Assembly (NCBI GenBank): GCA_030247855.1 | Contig: JAPDRN010000055.1 | Coordinates: 62,001 to 126,000, forward strand | Source: Knufia peltigerae | Lineage: Eukaryota; Ascomycota; Eurotiomycetes; Chaetothyriales; Trichomeriaceae | Direction: 5' to 3' | DNA length: 64,000 nt | Part shown: one piece after another, positions 46,304-56,079 of the stretch | How positions within the stretch are numbered: the stretch's first letter is position 1 | How the letters are laid out: each line of letters starts with the position of its first letter | Made by a program: the position numbers and the translations under genes | Notes under the pieces: model-generated | The model's input: the letters and a program-made list of their open reading frames with translations, nothing else | Database searches by the model: none | What the model was told of the DNA's origin: nothing

Positions 46304-48631
46304 TTATGAAACCCAAAGCCTACAAGTGCCATCCCCGCCGGCGCTGACCAGCCAAGGGTGCTGAGGGTGCCAATCTAGGTCCAGGACACCCAAACCCCCA
46401 GCGATCTTGTGACCGCGCAACACCTTCAGAGGAACAATCTGCGCATTGCTCATGAGGTCGCTCGTAACTTGACCGTGGAAGATCTGTATGCTTCCGTCAT
46501 CACTGCCATCTGCAAACAAAGGATACCGGTTTGTTGCAGGATGAAATCGGACAGTCCTGATCGCCTTCTCATGGAAACGCAAAGTCTTGTATGGCCGTGC
46601 AGATAGATCCAGGTCCATCCACAAAAGTCGCCTGTCGTAGGAGCCCACAATGAGATTGTCCGATCCTGCTGTCGAAGAGCTCGTAGGGTGAATGTCAAAA
46701 CTACTAATCCACCTGGCGCCCGGTTGAACAATCTTCAGCAACGACTGTTTGGAGAGGTCGTACGATCGAATCACCCGTTGGTTGGCAACGAATAGTATGG
46801 GCCTCGTAGGGTGAAAGTGTGCCACTTGAGGAGTCCCTCCACCTCGCAATCGCTTCCGGAATGGCAGTTGCGTCTGATGCTTGCTAATGGTGTGGATAGC
46901 AATGGCTTGGGAGGCTGGAACGGTGGTAGCAGGACTGATGGTGACGAAATGATTGCCAGCAGAGTGGAAGGAAAGAGTCTTTGCCGTGTGGCCAAGATGA
47001 ATGACGACGGCGACGCCTTTATCGCGTTGACTGGCAGCTGGCCTGCTCCATTTAATCGTTGAAGTTTTGGTAGCAGCATTGTCCGACTTGGCGTAGCCCC
47101 ATCCCGCATCGAGTATCGCTTGAGCTGTCTCGATTTCAGGATTGTGTTCGGGTCCAAGATGTGGGACGCAGAGGTAGATGTCGTCTCCAGCCGCTGCGGC
47201 CAACACCGTGGCGTCTTTACTCGGCCGCCAGCGGACCACGTTCACAGCAGAATCGGTCGATAGAGTGACGGACCAGATCTCCCTCTGTGGCTCGAGCAAC
47301 CAAACCCGGACTGTTCCATCGTCACCTCCAGTCGCAAGATATTGCCCAGAAGGATCAATGGCCACAGAGCGGACTCTGCCTTCGTGACCACGAAATCGGC
47401 CAGCTTCATGTGTTGGGAACGGACGTAGTTCGTCGGGGTTGGGTAGTTTGGGTAGCAGAGATTCGGGGTCTATGTTCAGTTTCGTGCGACGAACACGAGG
47501 AGCGAGGTAAAGATCCAGACAGCGGTCAAACTTCTCTTTGACGAAACGTTCATACCCAGGGACTCTTCGCAAGGAGGCGTAGTCCGTCGGCAAATAGTCT
47601 TTCTCTCGGTCCTCGTCGTCGGCATTCTCCCAAGCTTCTTTTTCTTTCCTGTCTGGCAAGTACTCTGGCGGGGGATGGTAGCTTTCATCGAAGCCAGGTG
47701 GTGGAAGTTTAGGTGCTGGCATGTGCATGGCATGGTCGGGTCTGGGCTGTTCGTCTGCCCAGATATCGTAGTTTTGAATGCCCTCATTTTCACCTTCATC
47801 TTCTTGGGGAGGTTTGTATGGAAGGATACGACCTTCCCGGATGGCTCGCACGATCTTCATGACACGTTTGGCTTCGTGTTTGGAAGGAACAAACCGTCTC
47901 TTGGGCTCTGGCGCTGCACTCAACGGCATAGTCTCGGTTTTGCTTGTGAACCATTCGACCGTGGGCTCGTACGGATCATAACCATCCTCTGGTATCTCAT
48001 TCATCTGCACCTTTTTCAACAACTGAAGTTCCTCCCGCGTAAGCTCTAGCGGTTTGCCTGTTGATGGGTCTGTCAGCCCGGTCCATCCTTTGGGCATCTC
48101 TATGCTGTCGAGCAAGGCATCCAAAGCTTCTCCTCTAGCCGGTCTCATGATCTTCTTTCCATTGATGTTGTAGCCGATGTGAGGGTAGGAATCGTAAAAG
48201 GATAGGGGAATGTCGCCAATAGTGTTGGCCTCGTCGTCAGGTACCGAATATTCAGAGTCCTCTCCGGGGTCGATCTCGTCGTAAATGAATCGGTCGTTGC
48301 CATTGGCATCTTTGACAACTCTGTAGTTGGGCTTTTCTTCCTCATCTGCCACAGAAGTTGCAGTCTCCTTGCCGGCGACGGTGATGTCGACCTCCGCATG
48401 CTTGCCGCTCTTCACCGGTTGTAAGATCTCATCATATTGGTTGTCTGTTGACACGACATCGCTGTCGTCATCTCCAGCACTACCCAAGTCGTCTTCTTCA
48501 CCATCACTCTCAGAATCATCGTCAGAGAGTGCTCCGTCTAGCTGGCCAAAGTCAAACTCGTCGCCCGACACAATGGCAGCGTCTTCCTCGACATCCTTTG
48601 TGACAGCCTTTCTCTTCCTCGAGTCAGCCAT
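46304..48631 (-). CDS. ERB1: Ribosome biogenesis protein Erb1 (BOP1)
   Basis: Nucleolar WD-repeat protein of the Nop7-Erb1-Ytm1 (PeBoW) complex needed for 60S subunit maturation. A single exon gives 775 residues, close to fungal Erb1. An acidic N terminus with D-D-D-S-E-S-D-G-E-E-D-D is followed by the BOP1 N-terminal domain (P-L-S-F-Y-D-S-Y-P-H-I-G-Y, then P-R-R-V-P-G-Y-E-type sequence), and then a WD40 propeller starting F-R-G-H-E-G-R-V-R-S-V and ending G-D-G-T-C-R-L-W. The start was chosen at the ATG followed by A-D-S-R-K-R-K; the open frame extends 45 codons upstream but that part is not family-like. Confidence 0.95.
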   Translation of the reverse strand: MADSRKRKAVTKDVEEDAAIVSGDEFDFGQLDGALSDDDSESDGEEDDLGSAGDDDSDVVSTDNQYDEILQPVKSGKHAEVDITVAGKETATSVADEEEKPNYRVVKDANGNDRFIYDEIDPGEDSEYSVPDDEANTIGDIPLSFYDSYPHIGYNINGKKIMRPARGEALDALLDSIEMPKGWTGLTDPSTGKPLELTREELQLLKKVQMNEIPEDGYDPYEPTVEWFTSKTETMPLSAAPEPKRRFVPSKHEAKRVMKIVRAIREGRILPYKPPQEDEGENEGIQNYDIWADEQPRPDHAMHMPAPKLPPPGFDESYHPPPEYLPDRKEKEAWENADDEDREKDYLPTDYASLRRVPGYERFVKEKFDRCLDLYLAPRVRRTKLNIDPESLLPKLPNPDELRPFPTHEAGRFRGHEGRVRSVAIDPSGQYLATGGDDGTVRVWLLEPQREIWSVTLSTDSAVNVVRWRPSKDATVLAAAAGDDIYLCVPHLGPEHNPEIETAQAILDAGWGYAKSDNAATKTSTIKWSRPAASQRDKGVAVVIHLGHTAKTLSFHSAGNHFVTISPATTVPASQAIAIHTISKHQTQLPFRKRLRGGGTPQVAHFHPTRPILFVANQRVIRSYDLSKQSLLKIVQPGARWISSFDIHPTSSSTAGSDNLIVGSYDRRLLWMDLDLSARPYKTLRFHEKAIRTVRFHPATNRYPLFADGSDDGSIQIFHGQVTSDLMSNAQIVPLKVLRGHKIAGGLGVLDLDWHPQHPWLVSAGGDGTCRLWVS

Positions 48632-48940
48632 CCCGTCCCGAATGTTGCACTGGATCAGAAGTGCTGTATGGAACAAAAGGTTGGACTCTCCAAAAACGCA
48701 GTTGTGGAATTTTTTTTGGTTTGGCATCGGAGAGTGCTTAGTGCCGATCGGCCGTTTTGGCCCCACTCGAAACTAAACTCCAATAATTGTGTATGTCAGC
48801 AATATGCTCATCCGCATCGCATCGCCCAGCGCAATTCAGGCGCCCACTACTACAAGTACTACCGGGGGGGTCCTCATTTTGGCGTGCCCGCAAACCAAAG
48901 AATCAGCCAGACTTGTACGGAGTACCTCGCATTCGAGATC
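48632..48940. promoter_or_regulatory. Divergent promoter, ERB1 / AflR-like regulator
   Basis: About 310 bp between divergent start codons. It contains an 11-base palindrome-like word GTACGGAGTAC at 48915-48925, which recurs in partial form in the intergenic region at 52.7-52.9 kb. No coding sequence is supported. Confidence 0.4.
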
Positions 48941-50553
48941 ATGGCGGCCGAACGCGGAAGAGACTTGATCGAGATATACGGATCGTACCCAGTCTCCAAG
49001 ACATTCGCAGTCACGGACAACGTCCCCGGTCTCGCAGATACAGACATGCCGACCTACAGCGCCGCGTTCGACGTGGACCCCACCACGACGAAGAGGCATG
49101 CGGCTTGTGACGAATGCAGTGAGTTTGCCCATGAAATGAGCACGACCGTTTGAGTGTTCGATCCACCATCTAACTGGCCCGCCCAGGAAAACGCAAGTTG
49201 AAGTGTTCCGGCGAGCCTTCTGGCTGCGGAAGGTGCCTCAAGCAGAACCTGACTTGTCATTACTCGGTACAATCCAAGATGGGACGGCCACGGAAAAAGC
49301 AGAAGACGGAAAATGACGCCCCTGGGGACGACGACGTCGTCGTCGACGTGCCATCTTCCTCGGAGACACAAGTTCGGCGGCCGCGGCCTACAACGTCTGG
49401 TGGGCAACCTGGTGTAGACCCACGCAAAGACTCCCGATGCCAGAAGGCGATTGCGAGGACCGAGTTTGAGAATGTGTGCAATGCTCCTATATCCCAGTCC
49501 ATCCGCCGGTCGGCGGCTGCTGCTACTGCTCCTGCTGCTGCCTCGAATTCGACATCTCAAGGCTCGAACTACACGTCGCCCCGTACTCCCCCAGACGAGG
49601 CGATCCTCCCGAACGGATCGTACCCTACCGACGTTTCCCTCTGGCCCGACTTCTCCGACATGACCATGCTTCCGATGTTGGTTCAAGACAGCCACGAGCA
49701 GGACAAGGCCCCTGGGGCGTCGTCCTTCGACACGTCGGCCGCACCCATCGGCCCTTATATGGCCGCCCATGACCACTCTCCGACCCCCGATCAGGCCCAC
49801 CTGTCCCATTTGCCCGCCGTGCCGGACTGTCCGTGTCTGCCGAATTTATACTTGACTCTGTCGACCTTGTCCACACTCTCCGCGTTCCCCGTCTCCTCCG
49901 GCACGGTCGACACCCTGCTCAGCTCGCACCGCACCGGGCGCGGCGTGATTTACTGCGGGGTCTGCCCGCAAAGGTTCCAGAGCGGCTCGCAGAACGTCAT
50001 GCTCAGCAGCATGCTCATCACGGTGCTAGCGGACCACTGGCTCCGCGTGAAGAAGAGCAGCGCGATCGAGTTACGGAGAGGCTTCAGTGACGACGACGGC
50101 GACACGTGCCTGGTGGACGCGGGCGTGAACCCCCCCGACGGCAACGGTGCCATGTCACCCAGGGAGGACCTGGAATGGCGGACGTTCGGGTATCGACTGA
50201 TCCGCGCGTGCGTGTTTGGCGACGCCGACGTCCCGAGCCGCCCCGGTTCCGCCGACAACGACCGGCCAGTCCGTTCGCCGTCACCTTACACGCTCCTGGA
50301 CCTTTGCGGTGCCCTCGAACGGCGGCAGAAGCAGTGGCACAACCTCGAGGCCTGGACGGGCGAGTTCACGCAGAGACTGACGGACGACCTGTCGCGGGGC
50401 CACACGGTGGGCATGACCCTGCAGGAGCTGCAGGAGTGCGAGGAGAAGTCGCTGGCCAGCGGGGAGGACGGGATGCTGTGCCTGAAGATCGTCAAGCACG
50501 CGAGGATGATCATGAGGAGTCTCGACGGACTCCCGCCGAGACTCGGTGATTAA
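48941..50553 (+). CDS. AflR-like Zn2Cys6 transcription factor
   Basis: Predicted nuclear regulator. Exons are 48941-49118 and 49187-50553, giving 514 residues. The zinc cluster uses Cys56, 59, 66, 73, 76 and 83 (spacings 2, 6, 6, 2, 6), and the intron falls right after Cys59 within R-K-R-K-L-K. It is followed by a basic linker G-R-P-R-K-K-Q-K, as in AflR-type regulators. The C-terminal part has the pattern of the AflR regulatory domain: a Y-T-L-L-D-L-C block, then T-L-Q-E-L-Q-E-C-E, and G-E-D-G-M-L-C-L-K-I-V-K-H-A-R near the end. The second exon is strongly GC-rich at third codon positions compared with the TF1-TF3 genes. No secondary-metabolite core gene lies in this window near it, so its target is unknown. 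Confidence 0.88.
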
Positions 50554-51147
50554 GACGTCCACCACGGCATGAAACGCTTACACGTTTTAACGCTTCTGAC
50601 GTTTCTGCTTGTCCACGAGGTAATGATATAATCAACTCCCAGCTACGGTAACGATTCATAGTCTACGCTGGATTGTTGAACGTATGAAACCCGAACTGTT
50701 GACAAATCCTCGTCCGAGGCCAGCAGCTTGGTTTGCATACCGAAGACATTCGATGTGGTAGAAAAATTAATGTGAACTTTGTTCTACGTACATTACATAT
50801 GGGTTGGTTCTTTTTTAAATCACCACTGCTGAGTGTCTTGAAGTATCTTTTTGACATGTGGACCTCTTTTTTTCTACGCTCAACATCTACATTCTATCGG
50901 GCATCTCCCTCGTCTCTCACCTTCCCGTTCCTTTGGGCCGTGCGTGTGTGGTTTACAGAATGACGCAGTTCTTGGGCAACCCACAAGGACCACTCTCTGG
51001 CTTATCATCGGTGTCGGGGTTTGTGTTTGTGTTGTTCTGGGCGCGAGTCTCCCTCTTCCCTTCTGCGGCTGCCGACGCCGTTCCTGTCCCTGCTGCTGGG
51101 CCAGCCGCGGTCTCCTCCTTTTTCTCTCCGTTGGCGCTGCCATCTAG
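50554..51147. other. Convergent intergenic region
   Basis: 3' flanks of the AflR-like regulator and of the flavodoxin-like gene. The open frames here are composition artefacts (T-rich and CT-rich). Nothing else is supported. Confidence 0.4.
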
Positions 51148-52026
51148 TCACGCCGCACCGAAGCTGACCTTGCTGACGTGGTCCCAGAACCCTTTGCCCT
51201 GGGCGGTGGCCAGTTCGATCTCGCGGGCGCTGGGCTGGCGGCTACCGTCACCGGACGCAAAAGTGCCTGCGCCCCAGGGGGAACCACCTCGGACCTCGTC
51301 CAGGGCGCTCTGGATCTGGAAGGTGGTGGCGTAACCGAGGGGGACGTAGATCATGCCCTGGTGAACCCAGGAAGAAAGGGCATTGATGCAGGTGGATTCC
51401 TGGCCTCCACCGGCGGTCGCGGTGCTGACGAAGAGGCCAAAGTACTTGCCGTACAGCGCACCCGTCATCCACAGCTGGCCGAGCTTGTCGATGAAGGTCT
51501 TCCACTGGGCCGAGTAGGTGCCGTAACGGGTGGGGATGCCGAACAGGAACGCATCGTAGGTCTTGAGGATGTCCGGGGTGATGAAGGGGATCGAGGTGTC
51601 TTGCGCGGGGGCGTGCATCTTGCCCAACACTTCTTGAGGGAGGGTCTCTTCGATTCTGTTACAAGGGTCAGTCATGACTCGTCTGTCTTGTGTCACCCGG
51701 GATTGCTGAGCAATGTCGGTGGACTCTGCAGGCACGGGCAAGAAGGTTGTGTCACGGAGGTGGACGGAATGAATGGGGTCATGTTGGTGGTTTGAGACTG
51801 AGGGAATGGGTTTTCGAACATACTGGTAGAGATCAGCAGTACCGCCTGCTGCTTCAATACCCTTCTTCTCTGCCTGGGCCAATTGGGCAATATGGCCGTA
51901 CATGGAGTACTATAGTAGGTAGTATCACCGAGTCAGTTTCCGGACTGTCGAGGAGACACAAGAGAGATAGAGAGAGAGAGAGAAAGAGAGAGAGCATACA
52001 TAGACGATAGCGACCTTGGGAGCCAT
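51148..52026 (-). CDS. WrbA/Pst2-type flavodoxin-like NAD(P)H:quinone reductase
   Basis: FMN-dependent two-electron quinone reductase that protects against quinone and oxidative stress, often found at eisosomes in yeasts. Exons (right to left) are 52026-52000, 51909-51824 and 51655-51148, giving 206 residues, normal for the family. The N terminus A-P-K-V-A-I-V-Y joins to Y-S-M-Y-G-H-I-A, the phosphate-binding loop. The FMN/quinone region has F-G-I-P-T-R-Y-G, then A-Q-W-K-T-F, and the loop S-T-A-T-A-G-G-G-Q-E. Later come P-L-G-Y and S-P-W-G-A-G-T-F. Intron 2 is long for this genome (168 bp) and stays open in one frame, so retention would yield a longer protein with a 56-residue insert. Confidence 0.93.
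51959..51994. repeat. GA microsatellite in intron 1 of the flavodoxin-like gene
   Basis: A GA-rich run (CT on the coding strand) fills the 5' part of intron 1, right next to the donor at 51999. It provides a long pyrimidine tract in the transcript. Confidence 0.85.
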
Positions 52027-53262
52027 GATTGATGAATGTGTATTGAGATGTGAGTTAGTGGTTATGAAGAGTTCTTGAATGAGTCGTAGTTGAGGAAGAG
52101 AGACCGTGCTGGAGAGAGAAGTAGGGAAAAAGATTCAGGATCAAGATTGTAGGATGTGTCGAGGGTTTAAGTATGGGGAGGGGGTCACGACGAAGACAAG
52201 GAACCAAACAAGTATGTTAGCTACAGGGAAGTCAAATCGAAAATGGCAAACGCATGTACCACAAAATATTAGGTATTATTGATTGCATTAGTCCGAGAGG
52301 GACACAGGAGGAGGAGGACGAGTGACTTGCACAGTAAGTCGTACCGTGAGGTCTTTGGGACGTACCAGGTATCCCGTATCTGTGACAACAAGAAGGCAAA
52401 AAGCTCGTCCCAAGTCCCCGCCATGCCAACATTACGACAGGGATTGATAACACAGTCCTCGGTACGAGTATTTTTTTACAATAGCAACCCACGTCTTTCC
52501 ATCTACCAGTACCCGTACTAGCAAATGATTACCGAATCAAAGTCGTAGCTACGGCGCAGTTCCGGTAGATCTCGTAGAGGCACTGGGATAGTACTGTATT
52601 CGTACGAGTATGTACCTTAGCGACCCTTGCTCTTCATAATATCCCGTACCGAGCTGTTCGTTAATACTGTACAGTAGCCATCGCATCATCGACAGGGGGA
52701 CTATGTAGCACCAGGGACCCTTGCAAAGCTCCTCTTTTTCCTGGTGGGCATCAAAAGAGGGGTTATTGTACGGAGTAGTACTGTAAAAATGGGGCCTTGG
52801 ACCGGCTTATGAAATCCTGACAGAGAATCGTCAAATCTGCCCAATTGCCACCAGGAACCCGCTTGCAGTGTGCGGAATTGAAGTCGACTGTCCTGATTAA
52901 TACGAAGTAGTCCGTACTGTACTCCGTGCTCCCGTAAGACCCCTAGGGACCTTTGTTCGATCATCCACCCGGACCATCTCCTGGTCAGCTCTCGTTAGTT
53001 GATTCTTGGTCAGCTTTAACGAATCTGTTCGGCCTCAACGTCAAGAAGATCTGATGCATCCTTCCCCGGAAGCCATGCAAAATCTTCTACCGTCGTTCTG
53101 TTGGGAGTCCGTGTGATCCAGACTTGTCACCGTCGTCGTTTAATTTTCAACTCCTGCGCTGGAGCGGCTACACAAGACTCTCTTCTCAACCCCCGATGCA
53201 AGATATGAATGAGTAGGTCATTAATTACTGACAGGTATTCCGCATTGAAGTGAACCCTCGTA
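52027..53262. other. Intergenic, flavodoxin-like promoter to helicase 3' end
   Basis: About 1.2 kb without a gene. The part from 52430 to 52930 is rich in GTAC-containing words and near-palindromes, for example GTACGGAGTA at 52768-52777 and GTACTCCGT at 52919-52927. Their function is unknown. Confidence 0.4.
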
Positions 53263-56079
53263 TCATTCCTCCTCCCATTCAAGCATCATCTGCTTCTCAT
53301 GGATTCTATTTGCGCTGCCAACAATGACCTCAGCCTTGGCCAACAATTTGTTCTTGAATCTTTCTGCCGCTTCGCCCTGCAATTTTGTCTTCCAGGCGTG
53401 CGCCTGCATCATGATGGGGACTAGAGTCGAAGGGTCAGCCTCACCGAGAGCTCTGACGCTCTTCAGTCCACTGTCCCAGAAGATACGTGCCATGCGACTT
53501 TTGACGAAGGCGACCTGCGCCATCTCAAGCAGATCCGCCCGGGCTCCTGCACGGAGTCGATCAAGCATGTGTTCCAATACCGCTCCGAGCATACCCCAGC
53601 CCATTCTTCGGCAAAATTGGACCATGCCTGCGGCAAAGCCGTGGCAGGTCTGAGCAAGTGTCTGCACCTGTCCGCGGGAGACGCTGTACTTCAAGCTGAT
53701 CTCGTGCACTGGCATCTCGTTGCAAAGATCTCGCAACTGGAAGGCGGAGTAAACACGGCGATACACCCTAGCAACCCGGGCTTCGTCCGCAGTGGTCTCC
53801 TTCAATGCAGCACCGCTGTTGACGAGGCGATTGACGAATGCAGGACTGACTCCAATCAGCCGCAGTGCTCTCATCCCGCTGTCGTCAAGCTGCTCTAGCT
53901 CATCCCGAAATGTCAACCAAGCAATCTCACCGAGGCCAGAGGTCTGGACTGGAGTGAAGAGGTAGAAGATGTGCATGTCTCCATCCATCACGAACGATTC
54001 GAGGGCACGTCGCAATTCAGAGTGCACAAAAATCCCGTCTTCAGGACTCAAACCAGCAGCCACGACAGCTGTACCCAACGCCGTCGGTTCAAGGCACTCG
54101 AGCGACTCCCGGGTCTGGATGAGTCCCCTATCAAGCAGTTCCTGAATGGAGGCTTTCACCATTCCTTCAACCACGTCCCTCTCCGTCGAGTGCCAGAGCA
54201 GGGAGGAATGCACGTACTGATCTAGAGATGCTCTACTCGATGCCATGCGAACAGCCACAACTTCAAGCAGCGCTCGTGTGATGCCTCGCTTCTCGGGTGT
54301 CAAGCAACTGAGGATAGCAGGCATCTCTGCTTCGAGGAGCCCTGCAACAGCTTCAAGGTCCTCTTTATGGCAGCACAAGTAGGTCTCACCGTACTCGTCT
54401 TTGCCCTTGCGTCCGGCTCGACCACGCATTTGCCGTAGCATTGCAGGTCCCACGAGCTCCCGACCTATTCGAGCGCTTTTCAAGATCACACGCCGTGCTG
54501 GGAGATTGATACCAGCAGCAAGACCACAAGTCGCCACCATGACCTTAAGCACACCAGTATCATAAGCCTCTGTGACAAGTTCCCGTTCCTCAGTGGTGAG
54601 TCCGGCATGATGAAAACCAACGCCATGCAAGATGGTCTTGACAAATGTTGCTTCGAATCCTCCAGGCAGTGCTTGCAACGACGCCATCAAGTCCTGACGC
54701 TTGTCTAGTGTATTTACATCACACTGATCCGTAGGCATAGCATCACTGATGAGACATGCAGTTCTTTCAGCTCCCAGTCGACTGTTGCAGAATACCAGAG
54801 CTCCGTGACCATCTAGAGCAGTCTCAACCGCCAGAGCCACCACAGCATTGGTCAGAGGGTTTGACAGGTCCTGGTGTTTGGGCTCGGATATGGTGCGACA
54901 AGGTTTTGGTCGCGGTGTCGAATCCACTTCCTCGGCGGTTAGCTGGCCGACAGTTCTGAAGAAGGCTTTGGCGTTTGCTGTTCGATAAATTTCATTTTCA
55001 TAGACCAGATGTTCTTCGATGGGAACTGGGCGGTATTTGGCGATGTAGAATTTGGCTTTCAACCACTTAGCGAGAAGTTGGGGGTTGGGAAGCGTTGCGC
55101 TCATTCCGATAATCTGCACGCCGCTGTCAAGCGACAGTAACTTCGAAGCAAGAAGTTCTAGGATATATCCGCGGTGCTCTTCGTTCAGCATGTGAAGCTC
55201 ATCAAGCACGACAGCCGCGAAACCTGCATGTTTCCTTTCCTCGATTGCGGCATTAACCATAGAATTTGCTTTTTCGATGGTGCATACTGCCACATCGCAG
55301 TCAGGCCATTCCGCTGAGGACTTGAGCCTCCCACCAAAGAACCCAGTTACGCGAATGGAGGCGTTGGAGCTAGACCGTGTCTGGCTCGGTTGGCTCTCAC
55401 AGAAATCGACATTCTTACCGACGCCATCGACAAGCGCTCTGAGCCACTTCAACTTCTCTTGTACAAGGGCCACGTAAGGCAAGACAACCATGGCCTTCTT
55501 CTCAGGATTCTCGATAATCCTTCTGAGCATGAGAACGTCTGCCACCAAAGACTTGCCACCACCCGTGGGTGCAGTATACACCAGATTCTGTTCACCTTCA
55601 AGCATTCCGCGTCCAAGCAGACAGGAAGACTGCCATGGGTAGATTGATTGTACGCCCAAATGTTCCAAGTTGTCAGCCAGTTTCGAAGGCAGTCCATATC
55701 TAGGATGGCGAAGAGAAAGGAGGGGATTTTGGGAGGGTCCGGGAGTGGATGAGATTCTTGGAAGGAATGGGATGGGCCGTGGTGCGTTGACCGACTGCCC
55801 ATACTCCCCACCCACCACTGGTACAATGCGACTTGCCTGTAAACGCGGAGGCTGGCATGGTTCATTCGGCCTCGGCGGTGGATGGGAAGTAGTTCGTGTT
55901 GGCAAATGCTCTACGGCCTGACCATGCGGGGAGTGTCGAGCGTGCGGCTCGACGTCGAACTCATCATTGTGTCTTTTGATACCTGCGACTGGCTGAAAGA
56001 CGTATTTCTGATCGCGTGCGAGATCCAATGTCGAGCGATGTCCGTGTGTCACGGTCGAACGTTGCCATGCAGCACCCAT
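53263..56079 (-). CDS. HELQ/POLQ-type superfamily 2 DNA helicase
   Basis: Ski2-like DNA helicase of the HELQ / polymerase-theta helicase group, expected to act in the nucleus in repair of stalled forks or crosslinks. A single exon gives 938 residues. Motif I T-A-P-T-G-G-G-K-S is at 169-177, the DExH box D-E-L-H at 293-296, then M-S-A-T-L-P-N and the motif VI region M-R-G-R-A-G-R-K-G. The C terminus has the winged-helix and helical ratchet features of the family and ends in an acidic tail. No polymerase domain follows, so it resembles HELQ rather than full-length POLQ. The N-terminal 110 residues are low in conservation; an additional upstream exon cannot be excluded. Confidence 0.92.
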   Translation of the reverse strand: MGAAWQRSTVTHGHRSTLDLARDQKYVFQPVAGIKRHNDEFDVEPHARHSPHGQAVEHLPTRTTSHPPPRPNEPCQPPRLQASRIVPVVGGEYGQSVNAPRPIPFLPRISSTPGPSQNPLLSLRHPRYGLPSKLADNLEHLGVQSIYPWQSSCLLGRGMLEGEQNLVYTAPTGGGKSLVADVLMLRRIIENPEKKAMVVLPYVALVQEKLKWLRALVDGVGKNVDFCESQPSQTRSSSNASIRVTGFFGGRLKSSAEWPDCDVAVCTIEKANSMVNAAIEERKHAGFAAVVLDELHMLNEEHRGYILELLASKLLSLDSGVQIIGMSATLPNPQLLAKWLKAKFYIAKYRPVPIEEHLVYENEIYRTANAKAFFRTVGQLTAEEVDSTPRPKPCRTISEPKHQDLSNPLTNAVVALAVETALDGHGALVFCNSRLGAERTACLISDAMPTDQCDVNTLDKRQDLMASLQALPGGFEATFVKTILHGVGFHHAGLTTEERELVTEAYDTGVLKVMVATCGLAAGINLPARRVILKSARIGRELVGPAMLRQMRGRAGRKGKDEYGETYLCCHKEDLEAVAGLLEAEMPAILSCLTPEKRGITRALLEVVAVRMASSRASLDQYVHSSLLWHSTERDVVEGMVKASIQELLDRGLIQTRESLECLEPTALGTAVVAAGLSPEDGIFVHSELRRALESFVMDGDMHIFYLFTPVQTSGLGEIAWLTFRDELEQLDDSGMRALRLIGVSPAFVNRLVNSGAALKETTADEARVARVYRRVYSAFQLRDLCNEMPVHEISLKYSVSRGQVQTLAQTCHGFAAGMVQFCRRMGWGMLGAVLEHMLDRLRAGARADLLEMAQVAFVKSRMARIFWDSGLKSVRALGEADPSTLVPIMMQAHAWKTKLQGEAAERFKNKLLAKAEVIVGSANRIHEKQMMLEWEEE

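Noticed and set aside
49054..49809. 251-codon minus-strand frame
   Set aside because: Antisense to the GC-rich second exon of the AflR-like regulator; no family motif.
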